DNA of 64,000 nt from Gammaproteobacteria bacterium (GTDB lineage: Bacteria > Pseudomonadota > Gammaproteobacteria > Burkholderiales > Burkholderiaceae_C). Position numbers and translations under genes: made by a program. The DNA is taken from NCBI GenBank assembly GCA_018815325.1, contig JAHIYE010000020.1:310001-374000 (forward strand), given 5' to 3'. Position 1 is the first letter of the stretch. Each line of letters starts with the position of its first letter. This document shows, one piece after another, positions 54,476-63,069 of the stretch. The notes below the pieces were generated by a model, which saw only the letters and a program-made list of their open reading frames with translations, ran no database searches and had not been told where the DNA came from.

Positions 54476-56206
54476 TCAAGCCGGATCTGAATCCGTTTCT
54501 GGGTGTGGCTGCACTTCGGGCTGCAGCTGCGTTTGCGGCTCAGGACGCGGTACGGTTCGTCGCTCGGGGGTGACACGGCTGCTGGTACGCAGTACCAGGC
54601 CACCGGCCTGGCGTGCTGGTGCGCCCACGGTCTGGCGCAAGTTGGCGGTCGAGTAGAGCGTGCGCAATTTCCCAATGGTTTCCGCGCGCATAGGGGCGTC
54701 CTGGATCTTGGCCTCGTAACGCTGGTGAACCAGATAGGCTGTTTCAATGAGCTTGGCGTTGCGAGTGGCTTCGCCGGATTCGACAAGACGGTCAAACGCG
54801 GCAGTGGGGTCGCCTCGCAGGCTGAGGGTCAAGGCATCGTCTGTGGCCTTGGAAATTCGCACCTGACAATCCCTGATTCGCTGGGCATATTCGGGTTGCT
54901 TGGCGACGCCTGATGCCAGCAGCTCGCTCATGGGCCGGCTGGTACAAAAGCGCAGTCCCAGCGCATCAATCAGATAAGTGACTTCATCCAGTTGGATGGA
55001 TTTGAGACTCATCAGCCCGATCAGGATCAGCAGGTTGGACGCAGACTCAAAATCGAACTCGGGGTCTCTGACCCTTTGGGCCATGGCGCGCAGGGTAGAC
55101 ACCACTCTGGAAAATTGACTGTCTTGAATCAACAGCAGCGTATTGACGATATCCGTCTGGCGCGCATGTCGGGCTGGATCAAGGGCTTTCTCCGCCAATT
55201 GGGCGAGATCGTCATGGCAGTGCTGCAGTGCCTTGGCGTGGTGGTTCTCCAAACGTGTAAACGCCAGCAGCACCAGGGTCTGCGTATCGAACATCTTGGA
55301 GTCACGGCCCATGCGCGTAGTGCGGGCCAGCAACTTCTCGGCCTCTTCCCAGTCACCGGCGTAAAAGGTGATGGTGGCCAGATTCTGCAGTCGGCTGATG
55401 GATGTGGGGGTCAATTCATTGGCCGTTTTGTAGACGGCCCGCGCTTGCTCAAAATTACCCAGCTCCATATGGACACGACCGAGTACGTCGTAGGCATCTG
55501 AGTATTGGGGATCCTCACTCACCATTTTTTCGAGCATGGTCACGGCGTTGGCTTTTTGACCGGACTCGACCATGGAGCGCGCCACTCCCAGCTTGGCCCA
55601 GGGCAATGTTTGGGCGTCGATCACGGCCTGATAGAGCTGCTGGGCCTCCTGATGCCGGCCAACACGGAGCAGCAACTCAGCGCCAATGCGGGCGGCATAG
55701 AGCCAGTACTCCCCCCGTGTTTTGAACCGTTCAAGGCAGAGCTCTGCGGCCTTTTCAAAATCTTCAACTTCGATGGCCTCGAAGATCGACTCCAGCGAGA
55801 CCTTGCGATCTCGCGCCTGTCGCAATCTGAACTCAAGACTGCTGGCACGGTGAGGCTTGAGCAAGTAGCTGTCCAGTGCGGACTCGGCCGCCTCTGCCAC
55901 CTTGGCGTAGGTGGCTTCAAAAGTGACCATGATGAACACGGTGGAAAAAGGCAGTAACTGGTTGCGACGCAGATCGTCCAGCAAATCCTGACCTGACGAG
56001 GCGCTGTCCTGGAAGTAGTGCTCGCAGAGCACCACATCGTAGCGCTGGGTTTCAAGCTGGCGACGTGCATCCGCGATCCGTGAGCTTTGGGCAACGCGAC
56101 CAACCCCGAATTCACGCAGTTGGGTAACAAGAATGGCGCGAGAGGTGGGGTTGCTATCAATCACCAGGGCTTGTGTGCCCGAAAGATCGTCGCTAGACAA
56201 CGCCAC
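54476..56206 (-). CDS. TPR protein with degenerate receiver domain
   Basis: 576 residues. The N-terminal about 130 residues fold as a response-regulator receiver (ALVIDSNPTSRAILVTQL, YDVVLCEHYFQD, SYLLKPHR), but the phosphoacceptor position is Glu62 instead of Asp, which may mimic the phosphorylated state. The middle (about 150-330) contains TPR-like helical repeats (WAKLGVARSMVESGQKANAV, YDVLGRVHMELGNFEQARAV). The C-terminus is Pro/Gln/Thr-rich and disordered. Probably a scaffold within the signalling cluster to its right. Start ATG 56206. Confidence 0.82.
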   Translation of the reverse strand: MALSSDDLSGTQALVIDSNPTSRAILVTQLREFGVGRVAQSSRIADARRQLETQRYDVVLCEHYFQDSASSGQDLLDDLRRNQLLPFSTVFIMVTFEATYAKVAEAAESALDSYLLKPHRASSLEFRLRQARDRKVSLESIFEAIEVEDFEKAAELCLERFKTRGEYWLYAARIGAELLLRVGRHQEAQQLYQAVIDAQTLPWAKLGVARSMVESGQKANAVTMLEKMVSEDPQYSDAYDVLGRVHMELGNFEQARAVYKTANELTPTSISRLQNLATITFYAGDWEEAEKLLARTTRMGRDSKMFDTQTLVLLAFTRLENHHAKALQHCHDDLAQLAEKALDPARHARQTDIVNTLLLIQDSQFSRVVSTLRAMAQRVRDPEFDFESASNLLILIGLMSLKSIQLDEVTYLIDALGLRFCTSRPMSELLASGVAKQPEYAQRIRDCQVRISKATDDALTLSLRGDPTAAFDRLVESGEATRNAKLIETAYLVHQRYEAKIQDAPMRAETIGKLRTLYSTANLRQTVGAPARQAGGLVLRTSSRVTPERRTVPRPEPQTQLQPEVQPHPETDSDPA

Positions 56207-56485
56207 GCGAGGTCACCTGCAGAGATGGGATGGGAGGCGGGCTGCTCAACGTGTACTCATCTTTTTATTTCGGCAAATGGTAGCACCAATGGGCAAGTGG
56301 AACTTGGCCTGACGGCGAACAGGCAGGACACAGGAGCGCTAGGGGTCTGTCTATCACCCCAATGCAATTTCCGGTTGGCTTGTGTGGGGTATTTGAATTG
56401 CAGGCAACTTAAGTTTCAGGTGATTTCGGTCGAAGTTGCAAATAAATGATTAAAATGATATAAATGAACAAAATGAGGAAAAGCC

Positions 56486-57649
56486 ATGAGTTCCGCGCCA
56501 AATGCTAATGCCGTGCTGGGCTTGCTCGAGCAGGCATCCAACCCGATCATCGTATTCAACGTAGCCGGGGTGGTGACCTTTGCGAACAGCGCTGCCAGGT
56601 CGTTGCCAACCCAAGCGGTAGACATGTTGAGTGGACACCCCGACGTCAAGGCACTGGTAGCCGACGTTGCCCTTGGGAAACGGAAGTTGCCACTGGATTT
56701 CGAAGTAGAGTCCACCGCCAATGAGAAAAAAATGGTCAAAGGTCTCTGTGTGACCGGGCCATCTGGCTCTGATGTGGCGTTTGTCATGCCAGGGGGGCGT
56801 GCCACCAGTGACGAAGAAAGCAGCCGACTGTCGCTGAAACAAATCATGGACATGCTTCGCGCAGACCTGGCACCGCCGGTCAACGACCTGTTGAAGCTGC
56901 TTGATGAGATGCCGGCGGATGCGGGAGGGGACCTTCGCAACGCGGCGGACAAAGTTGTCGATCGTTTGAGTCGCCTGGTAGATCTGGTCAATACGTTTGG
57001 TGACGATGTGCTGATTCCGGATGAGCGGATATTGGTGCCAGACATGATCAAAGTCTTGTGCCAGCATCTTGGGCCATCCGCCGAGAAGCAAAGAATCAAA
57101 TTCACAGTGTTGGGGATGGATTCAGACTTGCCCCCGCTTTACGGGAGTCGTCGACTGGTGCTTCGTGGGCTGCATGAATGCCTGGATAACGCGGTCAAGC
57201 ATGCCCGACGTGATGTTGCATCCAGCGAACCACTGGTAGTCGAGATCAGTTTGAGGGCAACCGGAATGCACCTCTTGATTGGCATCCGAAACCTGGGTGC
57301 AGTTACGGCCGATGCCAACAGAAGGTTTGGCAAGGACACCGAGACACTCTTCGTCAAGGCGGAAGCAGGACAAGACGAAGCTACGAAGGGCTCAACGTTG
57401 CCCGGTGGTGGTGTATCTGGCGGGAACAAGAATCTTCGCATCGGTTTGCCCATGGCAAAACGGATCGTTCAGCTGCATGGCGGCAGCCTGAAGATTGATG
57501 AGGAAAACCCGGCAGGACTGGAAGTACTCATGGAATTCCCGACCGGAGCACCTCAGCGTGGAGGGGTCAAATTCGACATGGAGCAGGCACAGGCTTATGC
57601 AGCAGATATTGCCAAGTTAATGGCGCGAGCAAGAAAGGGTAGCAAATGA
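56486..57649 (+). CDS. Histidine-kinase-like protein lacking the phosphorylatable His
   Basis: 387 residues, no membrane segment. The N-terminus (ASNPIIVFNVAGVVTFANSA) is PAS-like. Where the H-box should be, the sequence is RADLAPPVN (residues 125-133): Ala126 replaces the His of SHELRTPLN. An ATPase-like domain follows (GLHECLDNAVKHARR as N-box, RIGLPMAKRIVQLHGGSLKI as C-terminal box). It may be a pseudokinase, adaptor or phosphatase for the receiver encoded next, with which it overlaps by ATGA. Upstream DNA (56430-56485) is AT-rich. Confidence 0.75.
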   Translation: MSSAPNANAVLGLLEQASNPIIVFNVAGVVTFANSAARSLPTQAVDMLSGHPDVKALVADVALGKRKLPLDFEVESTANEKKMVKGLCVTGPSGSDVAFVMPGGRATSDEESSRLSLKQIMDMLRADLAPPVNDLLKLLDEMPADAGGDLRNAADKVVDRLSRLVDLVNTFGDDVLIPDERILVPDMIKVLCQHLGPSAEKQRIKFTVLGMDSDLPPLYGSRRLVLRGLHECLDNAVKHARRDVASSEPLVVEISLRATGMHLLIGIRNLGAVTADANRRFGKDTETLFVKAEAGQDEATKGSTLPGGGVSGGNKNLRIGLPMAKRIVQLHGGSLKIDEENPAGLEVLMEFPTGAPQRGGVKFDMEQAQAYAADIAKLMARARKGSK

Positions 57650-58029
57650 CGCATCGAGTACTTATTACCGAAGATCAGCCAGACATCCGAAAACTGATCC
57701 GCATGACCCTGGAGTTCGAAGATTACGAGCTTCATGAAGCCGATAACGGCGCCGATGGTTTGCGCTTGGCTCAGCAACTCAAACCCAGCATCGTCTTGCT
57801 GGATGTCATGATGCCGGGCGAACTGGATGGTTACCAGGTTTGCGAAAAAATCAAGAAAGATCCCACGCTGGGGCAGAAGACAAAAGTAGTCATGTTGACA
57901 GCGCGTGGCCAGCAGAGTGACCTCCAGCAGGGACAGCGGGCGGGATGTGATGCCTACCTGACCAAGCCGTTCAGTCCTCTTGAGCTACTGGAATTGCTGG
58001 AAAAACTGGTCGCTCAGGTGCCGGCATGA
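57646..58029 (+). CDS. Single-domain CheY-like response regulator
   Basis: 127 residues, receiver only. Acidic pair in ITEDQPDI, phosphoacceptor D53 in LLDVMMPGELDG, Thr in VVMLTARGQQ, Lys in LTKPFSPLE. No output domain, so it probably shuttles phosphate within a relay. Overlaps both neighbours by ATGA, forming a tight three-gene unit with the kinase-like protein and the PhnD-type binding protein. Confidence 0.93.
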   Translation: MTHRVLITEDQPDIRKLIRMTLEFEDYELHEADNGADGLRLAQQLKPSIVLLDVMMPGELDGYQVCEKIKKDPTLGQKTKVVMLTARGQQSDLQQGQRAGCDAYLTKPFSPLELLELLEKLVAQVPA

Positions 58030-58868
58030 GTACGACCCGACGCCATCTTCTCAAGCGGGTCGCTGCCATGGCCAGCGCGGTCGCTTTGCCACAGGTCCAT
58101 GCAGCGAATCAGCCGCTGAGGCTGGCTATCGTGCCGCAATTCACGGCAGTCGAGATCTACAAATCATGGGCTCCCCTGGCTACACTGCTTGAGCAACGGT
58201 GCAAGATCCGCATCGAGCTTGCAGTGGCGAACTCGATAGCAGCGTTCGAGCAGGAGTTTCTCAAAGGAAATGCGGACCTGGTGTATCTCAATCCGTACCA
58301 CATGGTGATGGCGAACAATAACCACGGCTATGTACCTCTGGTGCGGGACAGCAGCCGCTTGCTTAGCGGGATACTGGTTGTTCGTGCCCAGGATGGTGTC
58401 AGTTCCATCGCTGCGCTTGCAGGGCAACAGATATCGTTTCCCGCCCCCAACGCGTTTGGTGCATCCCTGTACATGAGGGCCTTGCTGGCACGCAAGCATG
58501 GCGTCAACATCAACCCGCATTACGCGATGACACATCGAAATGCATACCGAATGGTACTGTCCGGGGCATCCGCAGCGGCTGGTGGCGTGAAGGCCACCTT
58601 CCAGAAGGAGGATCCAGATGTACGGGAAGCGCTCAAGGTGATCTTTGAGACACCTGGCGTCCCAGCCCATCCGCTGGCAGCGCATCCCAGGGTGAACAAG
58701 GAATTGCGGACAGTGATGACGCAAACCATGATTGAGTTGGGGCGCGATCCAGACAAGAAGATGCTGATGGATGGCATCCAGATGTCGTCTCCCATGGCCG
58801 CGAATTACCTTGCCGACTATGCACCCTTGCAAGAGCTGAAACTGGAAAAATTCGTGGTTCTTGAATAA
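58026..58868 (+). CDS. PhnD-type periplasmic substrate-binding protein
   Basis: 280 residues. Twin-arginine signal STTRRHLLKRVAAMASAVAL ending VHA. The mature part (LRLAIVPQFTAVEIYKSWAP, FLKGNADLVYLNPYHMVMAN, FPAPNAFGASLYMRALLA) is the phosphate/phosphite/phosphonate binding-protein family. No permease or ATPase gene is adjacent; instead it lies between a CheY-like protein and a membrane histidine kinase. That suggests a sensory rather than transport role, as for AioX beside the AioS kinase. Ligand unknown. Confidence 0.88.
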   Translation: MSTTRRHLLKRVAAMASAVALPQVHAANQPLRLAIVPQFTAVEIYKSWAPLATLLEQRCKIRIELAVANSIAAFEQEFLKGNADLVYLNPYHMVMANNNHGYVPLVRDSSRLLSGILVVRAQDGVSSIAALAGQQISFPAPNAFGASLYMRALLARKHGVNINPHYAMTHRNAYRMVLSGASAAAGGVKATFQKEDPDVREALKVIFETPGVPAHPLAAHPRVNKELRTVMTQTMIELGRDPDKKMLMDGIQMSSPMAANYLADYAPLQELKLEKFVVLE

Positions 58869-58882
58869 GTGGGAAGGCAGGA

Positions 58883-61513
58883 ATGACAAGCCACTATTCA
58901 CATTGGTTTAACTGGTTGAGGCAATTCTTGCAAGCCCGCTGGCTGAGAAACGAAAATGCAAGTTTGCGGCGGCAGATGCTCTGGCTGGCTGGCCTGATCG
59001 TATTCTTCTCTACCGTTTTCAGTATTTCGCTGTCGTACTACAGGATGTCTAACCTGGCGCATGAGAACGGCATGCGCTGGGTGCGTTCACTTGCCTTCAT
59101 GGTGGCCAATTCAAGTGCGAATGCTGTGGTGACCAATGATTTGGGGACTCTTGAAAATGTCCTTACTGAAATCATCCAGTTACCGGGCATTGATGGCATC
59201 GAGATCGTGCGGCCAGAAGGGCGCTTGATGCTTGCCTTGACGCTTGATGAGAAGGGCCAATCGCGCAGCACATTCCAATCCGCTCAGGCGAGGCTTGTGC
59301 CCCGGTCCTCTCTGGTCGAGCAGGATCAATTCAATGGAAAGGAATTCCTGCGCGCCTGGGCGCCGGTGGGAGGATTGGAGGGGGGCACCCCCGCCTGGGT
59401 CAGCGTCAAATACAAGCTCGAAGAGCAGTATGCCCAGGCACGTATGCTTTGGCTGCAGTCGCTGCTCGCCTCGCTGGTGGTGGGCATGGTGACCCTGTTT
59501 GCATTCTGGGCATTTGTCGGGCGCATGCTTCTGCCCATCGGGCACCTCTCCCGCTTCGCTGCCCGGCTGCCGCGCGATACGGGAGCCAGCATCAACCTGT
59601 CCTGGGGTAGCAGAGAGGCACGGGAGATGGGGGCTGCTTTGAACTATGCCTCTACACAATTGGCTCATCAGCTGGCTGAAATTGGAGCCAATCAAGCGCA
59701 AAGTTCAGCGATCTTGAACACAGCGATCAATGCAATTTTCAGTGTTGACCAGAATGGTCTCGTGGTCAGTGCCAACCCTTCAGTCACGAGCCTGTTTGGA
59801 CGTGAAAATGACCAGGTCGTCGGCCGGGCGCTGCAAAATCTGATCCCATCTTTGAGCGCAGAGAAAATTTCCGAGGTTATCCAGAATGGCATATGGATGC
59901 ACTCAACCGGCTGCTATGTTGCGCGCCTTGAACTCTCCGGCCTGCGCCAGGACGGGACGGCATTTCCACTGGAGGTCTCAATTGGTGAAATTCCTCCGGA
60001 AGGGCGAGCACGATACGCGTTGATTGTTCGCGATATCACTGAAATGAAGCAGGCGGAAGAATCGCTCAACCTGTTCAGTCGCGCAATGGACTGCAGCCAC
60101 AATGCCGTCGCCATCATTGACATTGGCCGGGAAGGTCAGCCGATGGTTTACGTCAACCCGGCCTTCGAAGTGATTACCGGTTACAAGCCCTTCGAGGTGT
60201 TGGGGCGAAACTGGGATTTGCTGCATGGTGAAGATCTTGATCAGGCAGAGATACTGGTCTTGGCAGGGGCCATGCAAGCCGGACACGAGGCGACGGTGAC
60301 ACTGCGTAATTACCGCAATGATGGGTCGCGTTTCTACAACCAGTTTTCCGTTTCGCCGGTCAAGGACAGTGATGGCAAGGTTACCCATTACGTGGGCATT
60401 CTTTCGGATGTGACGGCACGGGTAGAGGCAGAGAAGACCATCCTGGAGCGGAGTGCCCGGCTGAATGCCATCTTTGACCTCAGTCCTGACGGCTTTGTGC
60501 TTTTCGACAAGGATGGGGGGCTGGTATTTGCTAATCCGGCCTTGAAGGCGATGACCGGCTGGAATCAGGGTCTGCAGCCTGGGGCAGTGAGTCTGCCGCA
60601 GTTTGATACTCGCTTTGAGCGCCTGTGCGACAAGGAACAAGCCTATCTGCCATGCATGGAGAGCAACGATGATCCATCGGCAAGGGAAATTCTGTCATTG
60701 GTGCAGCCGGAGAGGCGTGTTATTGAACGCCAGGTTCGACACAATGTTGCCGGACACGGGGAAACCATCGTGTATTTTCGAGACATCACGCGCGAGACAG
60801 AAGTAGATCGGATGAAAAGCGAATTTCTGTCGACGGCGGCCCATGAGTTGCGGACCCCATTGGCCAGCATCTTCGGTTTCACGGAATTGATGTTGAACCG
60901 GAAATACCCGGAGCAACGGCAGCGCGATATGCTGGATACGATGCACAAGCAGGCCGGTCTGCTGGTCAGGATGCTGAACGAATTGCTGGATCTGGCACGG
61001 ATTGAGGCGAGGCAGGGCAAGGACTTTCACCTCGTTGAGCAGCCATTGGAGGGGATGATTGAGAACAGCATTCGTGCGCTCATGATCAAGGACGGCGACC
61101 GGCGTGTAGATGTTGCTCCGATTCCCGGCATCAATATCGTGGCTGATGCAGAGAAGTTGCAGCAGGCACTCACCAACTTGTTGACCAATGCCTACAAGTA
61201 TTCTCCCGAAGGCGGGAATATCGCATTAAGAACACGCGTGGACGAACGTGCAGGGAAAATATTTGCCGTCATTGAAGTGATTGACGAGGGAATCGGTTTG
61301 AAGCCTGAGGAGTTGCAGCGGGTTTTCGAGCGCTTTTTCCGTGCAGACCCCTCAGGCAATATTCCAGGCACCGGTCTAGGGCTGAGTCTGGTGAAAGAGA
61401 TTGTTGACCTGCACGATGGAGTCATCGAGATGGACAGTATTTTTGGCAATGGCACCACCGCACGCATGTGGATACCTGCCAGTCTGCCGACCATGACCGA
61501 GGCCGCTCTCTGA
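58883..61513 (+). CDS. Membrane sensor histidine kinase with HAMP and multiple PAS domains
   Basis: 876 residues. TM1 about 31-52, periplasmic domain about 55-185, TM2 about 187-208, then a HAMP region. At least two and probably three PAS domains follow (about 270-385, 395-510, 520-625), then HisKA with H654 in AAHELRTPLASIFGFTELM, and an ATPase domain (LLTNAYKYSPEGG, DEGIGL, GTGLGLSLV). There is no fused receiver. The gene starts 14 bp after the PhnD-type gene, with AAGGCAGGA before the ATG. The periplasmic domain probably contacts that binding protein. Likely phosphate acceptors are the nearby receivers and the Hpt protein. Confidence 0.93.
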   Translation: MTSHYSHWFNWLRQFLQARWLRNENASLRRQMLWLAGLIVFFSTVFSISLSYYRMSNLAHENGMRWVRSLAFMVANSSANAVVTNDLGTLENVLTEIIQLPGIDGIEIVRPEGRLMLALTLDEKGQSRSTFQSAQARLVPRSSLVEQDQFNGKEFLRAWAPVGGLEGGTPAWVSVKYKLEEQYAQARMLWLQSLLASLVVGMVTLFAFWAFVGRMLLPIGHLSRFAARLPRDTGASINLSWGSREAREMGAALNYASTQLAHQLAEIGANQAQSSAILNTAINAIFSVDQNGLVVSANPSVTSLFGRENDQVVGRALQNLIPSLSAEKISEVIQNGIWMHSTGCYVARLELSGLRQDGTAFPLEVSIGEIPPEGRARYALIVRDITEMKQAEESLNLFSRAMDCSHNAVAIIDIGREGQPMVYVNPAFEVITGYKPFEVLGRNWDLLHGEDLDQAEILVLAGAMQAGHEATVTLRNYRNDGSRFYNQFSVSPVKDSDGKVTHYVGILSDVTARVEAEKTILERSARLNAIFDLSPDGFVLFDKDGGLVFANPALKAMTGWNQGLQPGAVSLPQFDTRFERLCDKEQAYLPCMESNDDPSAREILSLVQPERRVIERQVRHNVAGHGETIVYFRDITRETEVDRMKSEFLSTAAHELRTPLASIFGFTELMLNRKYPEQRQRDMLDTMHKQAGLLVRMLNELLDLARIEARQGKDFHLVEQPLEGMIENSIRALMIKDGDRRVDVAPIPGINIVADAEKLQQALTNLLTNAYKYSPEGGNIALRTRVDERAGKIFAVIEVIDEGIGLKPEELQRVFERFFRADPSGNIPGTGLGLSLVKEIVDLHDGVIEMDSIFGNGTTARMWIPASLPTMTEAAL

Positions 61514-61573
61514 ACAGGTACGGGAACAGCGAGCAGCCTTGGGCCCTATGCTCAAACAGGCGCAATCCACTTG

Positions 61574-62296
61574 CTACTGGAGTTGGCTGAGCCGGAGCAG
61601 CAGCAAACGCAGCTTGTGCCAGTGTGCATGTACCGGCTTTGGCTTCCCGTCACCGCAGAGTACTTCCAGTTCACGAGCTAGCTGGCTTGCGGCTGAGAAC
61701 CCCAGTGTCATCAGCACAGACTTCAGGCTGTGAGCCAGGTGACGCAGGCTATCGAGGTCATCACGTGCAAGGGCGGCATCACCGTTTTCGACATCAGCCT
61801 CGAACTGGGTGAGACATTTTTGACGGTATTGTGTGTATAGCGGCACATTGCCATTGAAATACAGTTCGACAACGTCATCACTTTCGCGGGGAAGAGGGGC
61901 AAGTGTTGGTGCAAAAAGGGGGGGAGCATGCAACGCATCCCGCACGCAGGCCTGCAAATCACGCAGGGGAACCGGTTTGATCAAAATGCGCCAAGCGCCA
62001 AGAGCCTTGAGCTGTCTGCTGATGTCTTGAGTCATGCCCCCGCTCCAGACAACGACTTTGGCATTACCTTGCAAATGGGGTTCATTGGCAAGCCGTTCCA
62101 TCAAATCAAGCCCTGAATCGCCCGGCAGCATCAGATCGGTCAGTATCAGATTGAACGCGTTTTCTGCGAGCTGTTGCAGACCTTCTGCGACCGATTTGCA
62201 ATACGTCAGGTCAACAGGTAACTCGGCAAATGCTACATCTACGAAGCGGCTTAGTGTGGCATCGTCTTCAATCAGCAAGACGCGTGCTTTTTTCAT
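61574..62296 (-). CDS. Receiver-Hpt phosphotransfer protein
   Basis: 240 residues. N-terminal receiver with acidic pair in IEDDATL, D54 in LTDLMLPGDSG and Lys in LIKPVPLRD. After a Pro-rich linker (about 123-140) the C-terminal Hpt helix has H189 in HLAHSLKSVLMTLG. REC and Hpt in one protein make it a probable middle station of a phosphorelay. It overlaps the next gene (to its right) by ATGA. Confidence 0.92.
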   Translation of the reverse strand: MKKARVLLIEDDATLSRFVDVAFAELPVDLTYCKSVAEGLQQLAENAFNLILTDLMLPGDSGLDLMERLANEPHLQGNAKVVVWSGGMTQDISRQLKALGAWRILIKPVPLRDLQACVRDALHAPPLFAPTLAPLPRESDDVVELYFNGNVPLYTQYRQKCLTQFEADVENGDAALARDDLDSLRHLAHSLKSVLMTLGFSAASQLARELEVLCGDGKPKPVHAHWHKLRLLLLRLSQLQ

Positions 62297-62976
62297 CTGG
62301 CAGATGTACGGGGTGCTTCTGCTTTTGCCTGGGCGAGCGCTTTTGTCAGATAAAGCGGCAATTCAGCAGCCAGGTGAGGCTTGTGAATCACAGGCAAACC
62401 GGTCAATGCAAATGCGTAGGGCGCACGCTGAGACGCCTCCAGCGAGGTCATCACGATCAGCTGGCTTTGATTGAATTGCTTGTGCGACCGCAAACTGGTG
62501 ATCAGGGTCGCGCCATCGATCCCAGGCAGCAGGATATCGATGATCAGGACGGCGGGCTGCAATTGTCCGGCCATGGCGAGTCCAGCGATACCGTCATTGG
62601 CGATATGCAACTCAACTTCCGGAAACTGTTGATTGATCAAAAGTTTCACCAGATTCTGATAGTGAATGGAATCTTCGATAACCAACACGGTTGCCTTGAC
62701 CGGCGTGTTGCCTGAGGGTTTTGTTTTCTTCCGCCCTGTCAGGTTTTGGGGATTGACTTTGGTCTGCTCATGGCGCGATTGGGATGGGCGCTCATCCAGC
62801 CATTTTTGGACCGAACTGTGAGCGATGCGGCGATGGCCCCCGGATGTTTTCCATGCAGCCAGTTCGCCGCGATCGACCATCAATTGCACCGAACGCACAG
62901 CCAGACCAAGGATCCTGGCTGTCTCCAGAGTCGTGAAATAGTCGGGCTCGCTGCTGCGGGAGGAAGGTGTGGTCAT
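62293..62976 (-). CDS. Excisionase/MerR-type HTH-receiver protein
   Basis: 227 residues in an unusual order: DNA-binding first, receiver second. The N-terminus (YFTTLETARILGLAVRSVQL, then TSGGHRRI and VQKWLDE) is an excisionase/MerR-like winged helix. A basic linker (about 70-93) leads to a receiver with acidic pair in VIEDSIHY, D147 in IIDILLPGIDG and Lys near IHKPHLA. Probably the transcriptional output of the phosphorelay. Overlaps the REC-Hpt gene by ATGA; the divergent intergenic region holds AT-rich direct repeats. Confidence 0.88.
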   Translation of the reverse strand: MTTPSSRSSEPDYFTTLETARILGLAVRSVQLMVDRGELAAWKTSGGHRRIAHSSVQKWLDERPSQSRHEQTKVNPQNLTGRKKTKPSGNTPVKATVLVIEDSIHYQNLVKLLINQQFPEVELHIANDGIAGLAMAGQLQPAVLIIDILLPGIDGATLITSLRSHKQFNQSQLIVMTSLEASQRAPYAFALTGLPVIHKPHLAAELPLYLTKALAQAKAEAPRTSAR

Positions 62977-63025
62977 ACGGCAAATTCTATCTAATCATGG
63001 GGTCATTTTGATGTGATAGCCGGAT

Positions 63026-63054
63026 AAATATGATAATATTGATAAATATGAATG
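63026..63054. repeat. AT-rich direct repeats between HTH-REC and HD-GYP genes
   Basis: GATAAATATGA occurs twice about 20 bp apart with TAATATT between, in the 93-bp divergent intergenic region. Candidate binding site for the HTH-REC protein or simply promoter AT-richness. Confidence 0.45.
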
Positions 63055-63069
63055 TGACAGGCATGCAAC

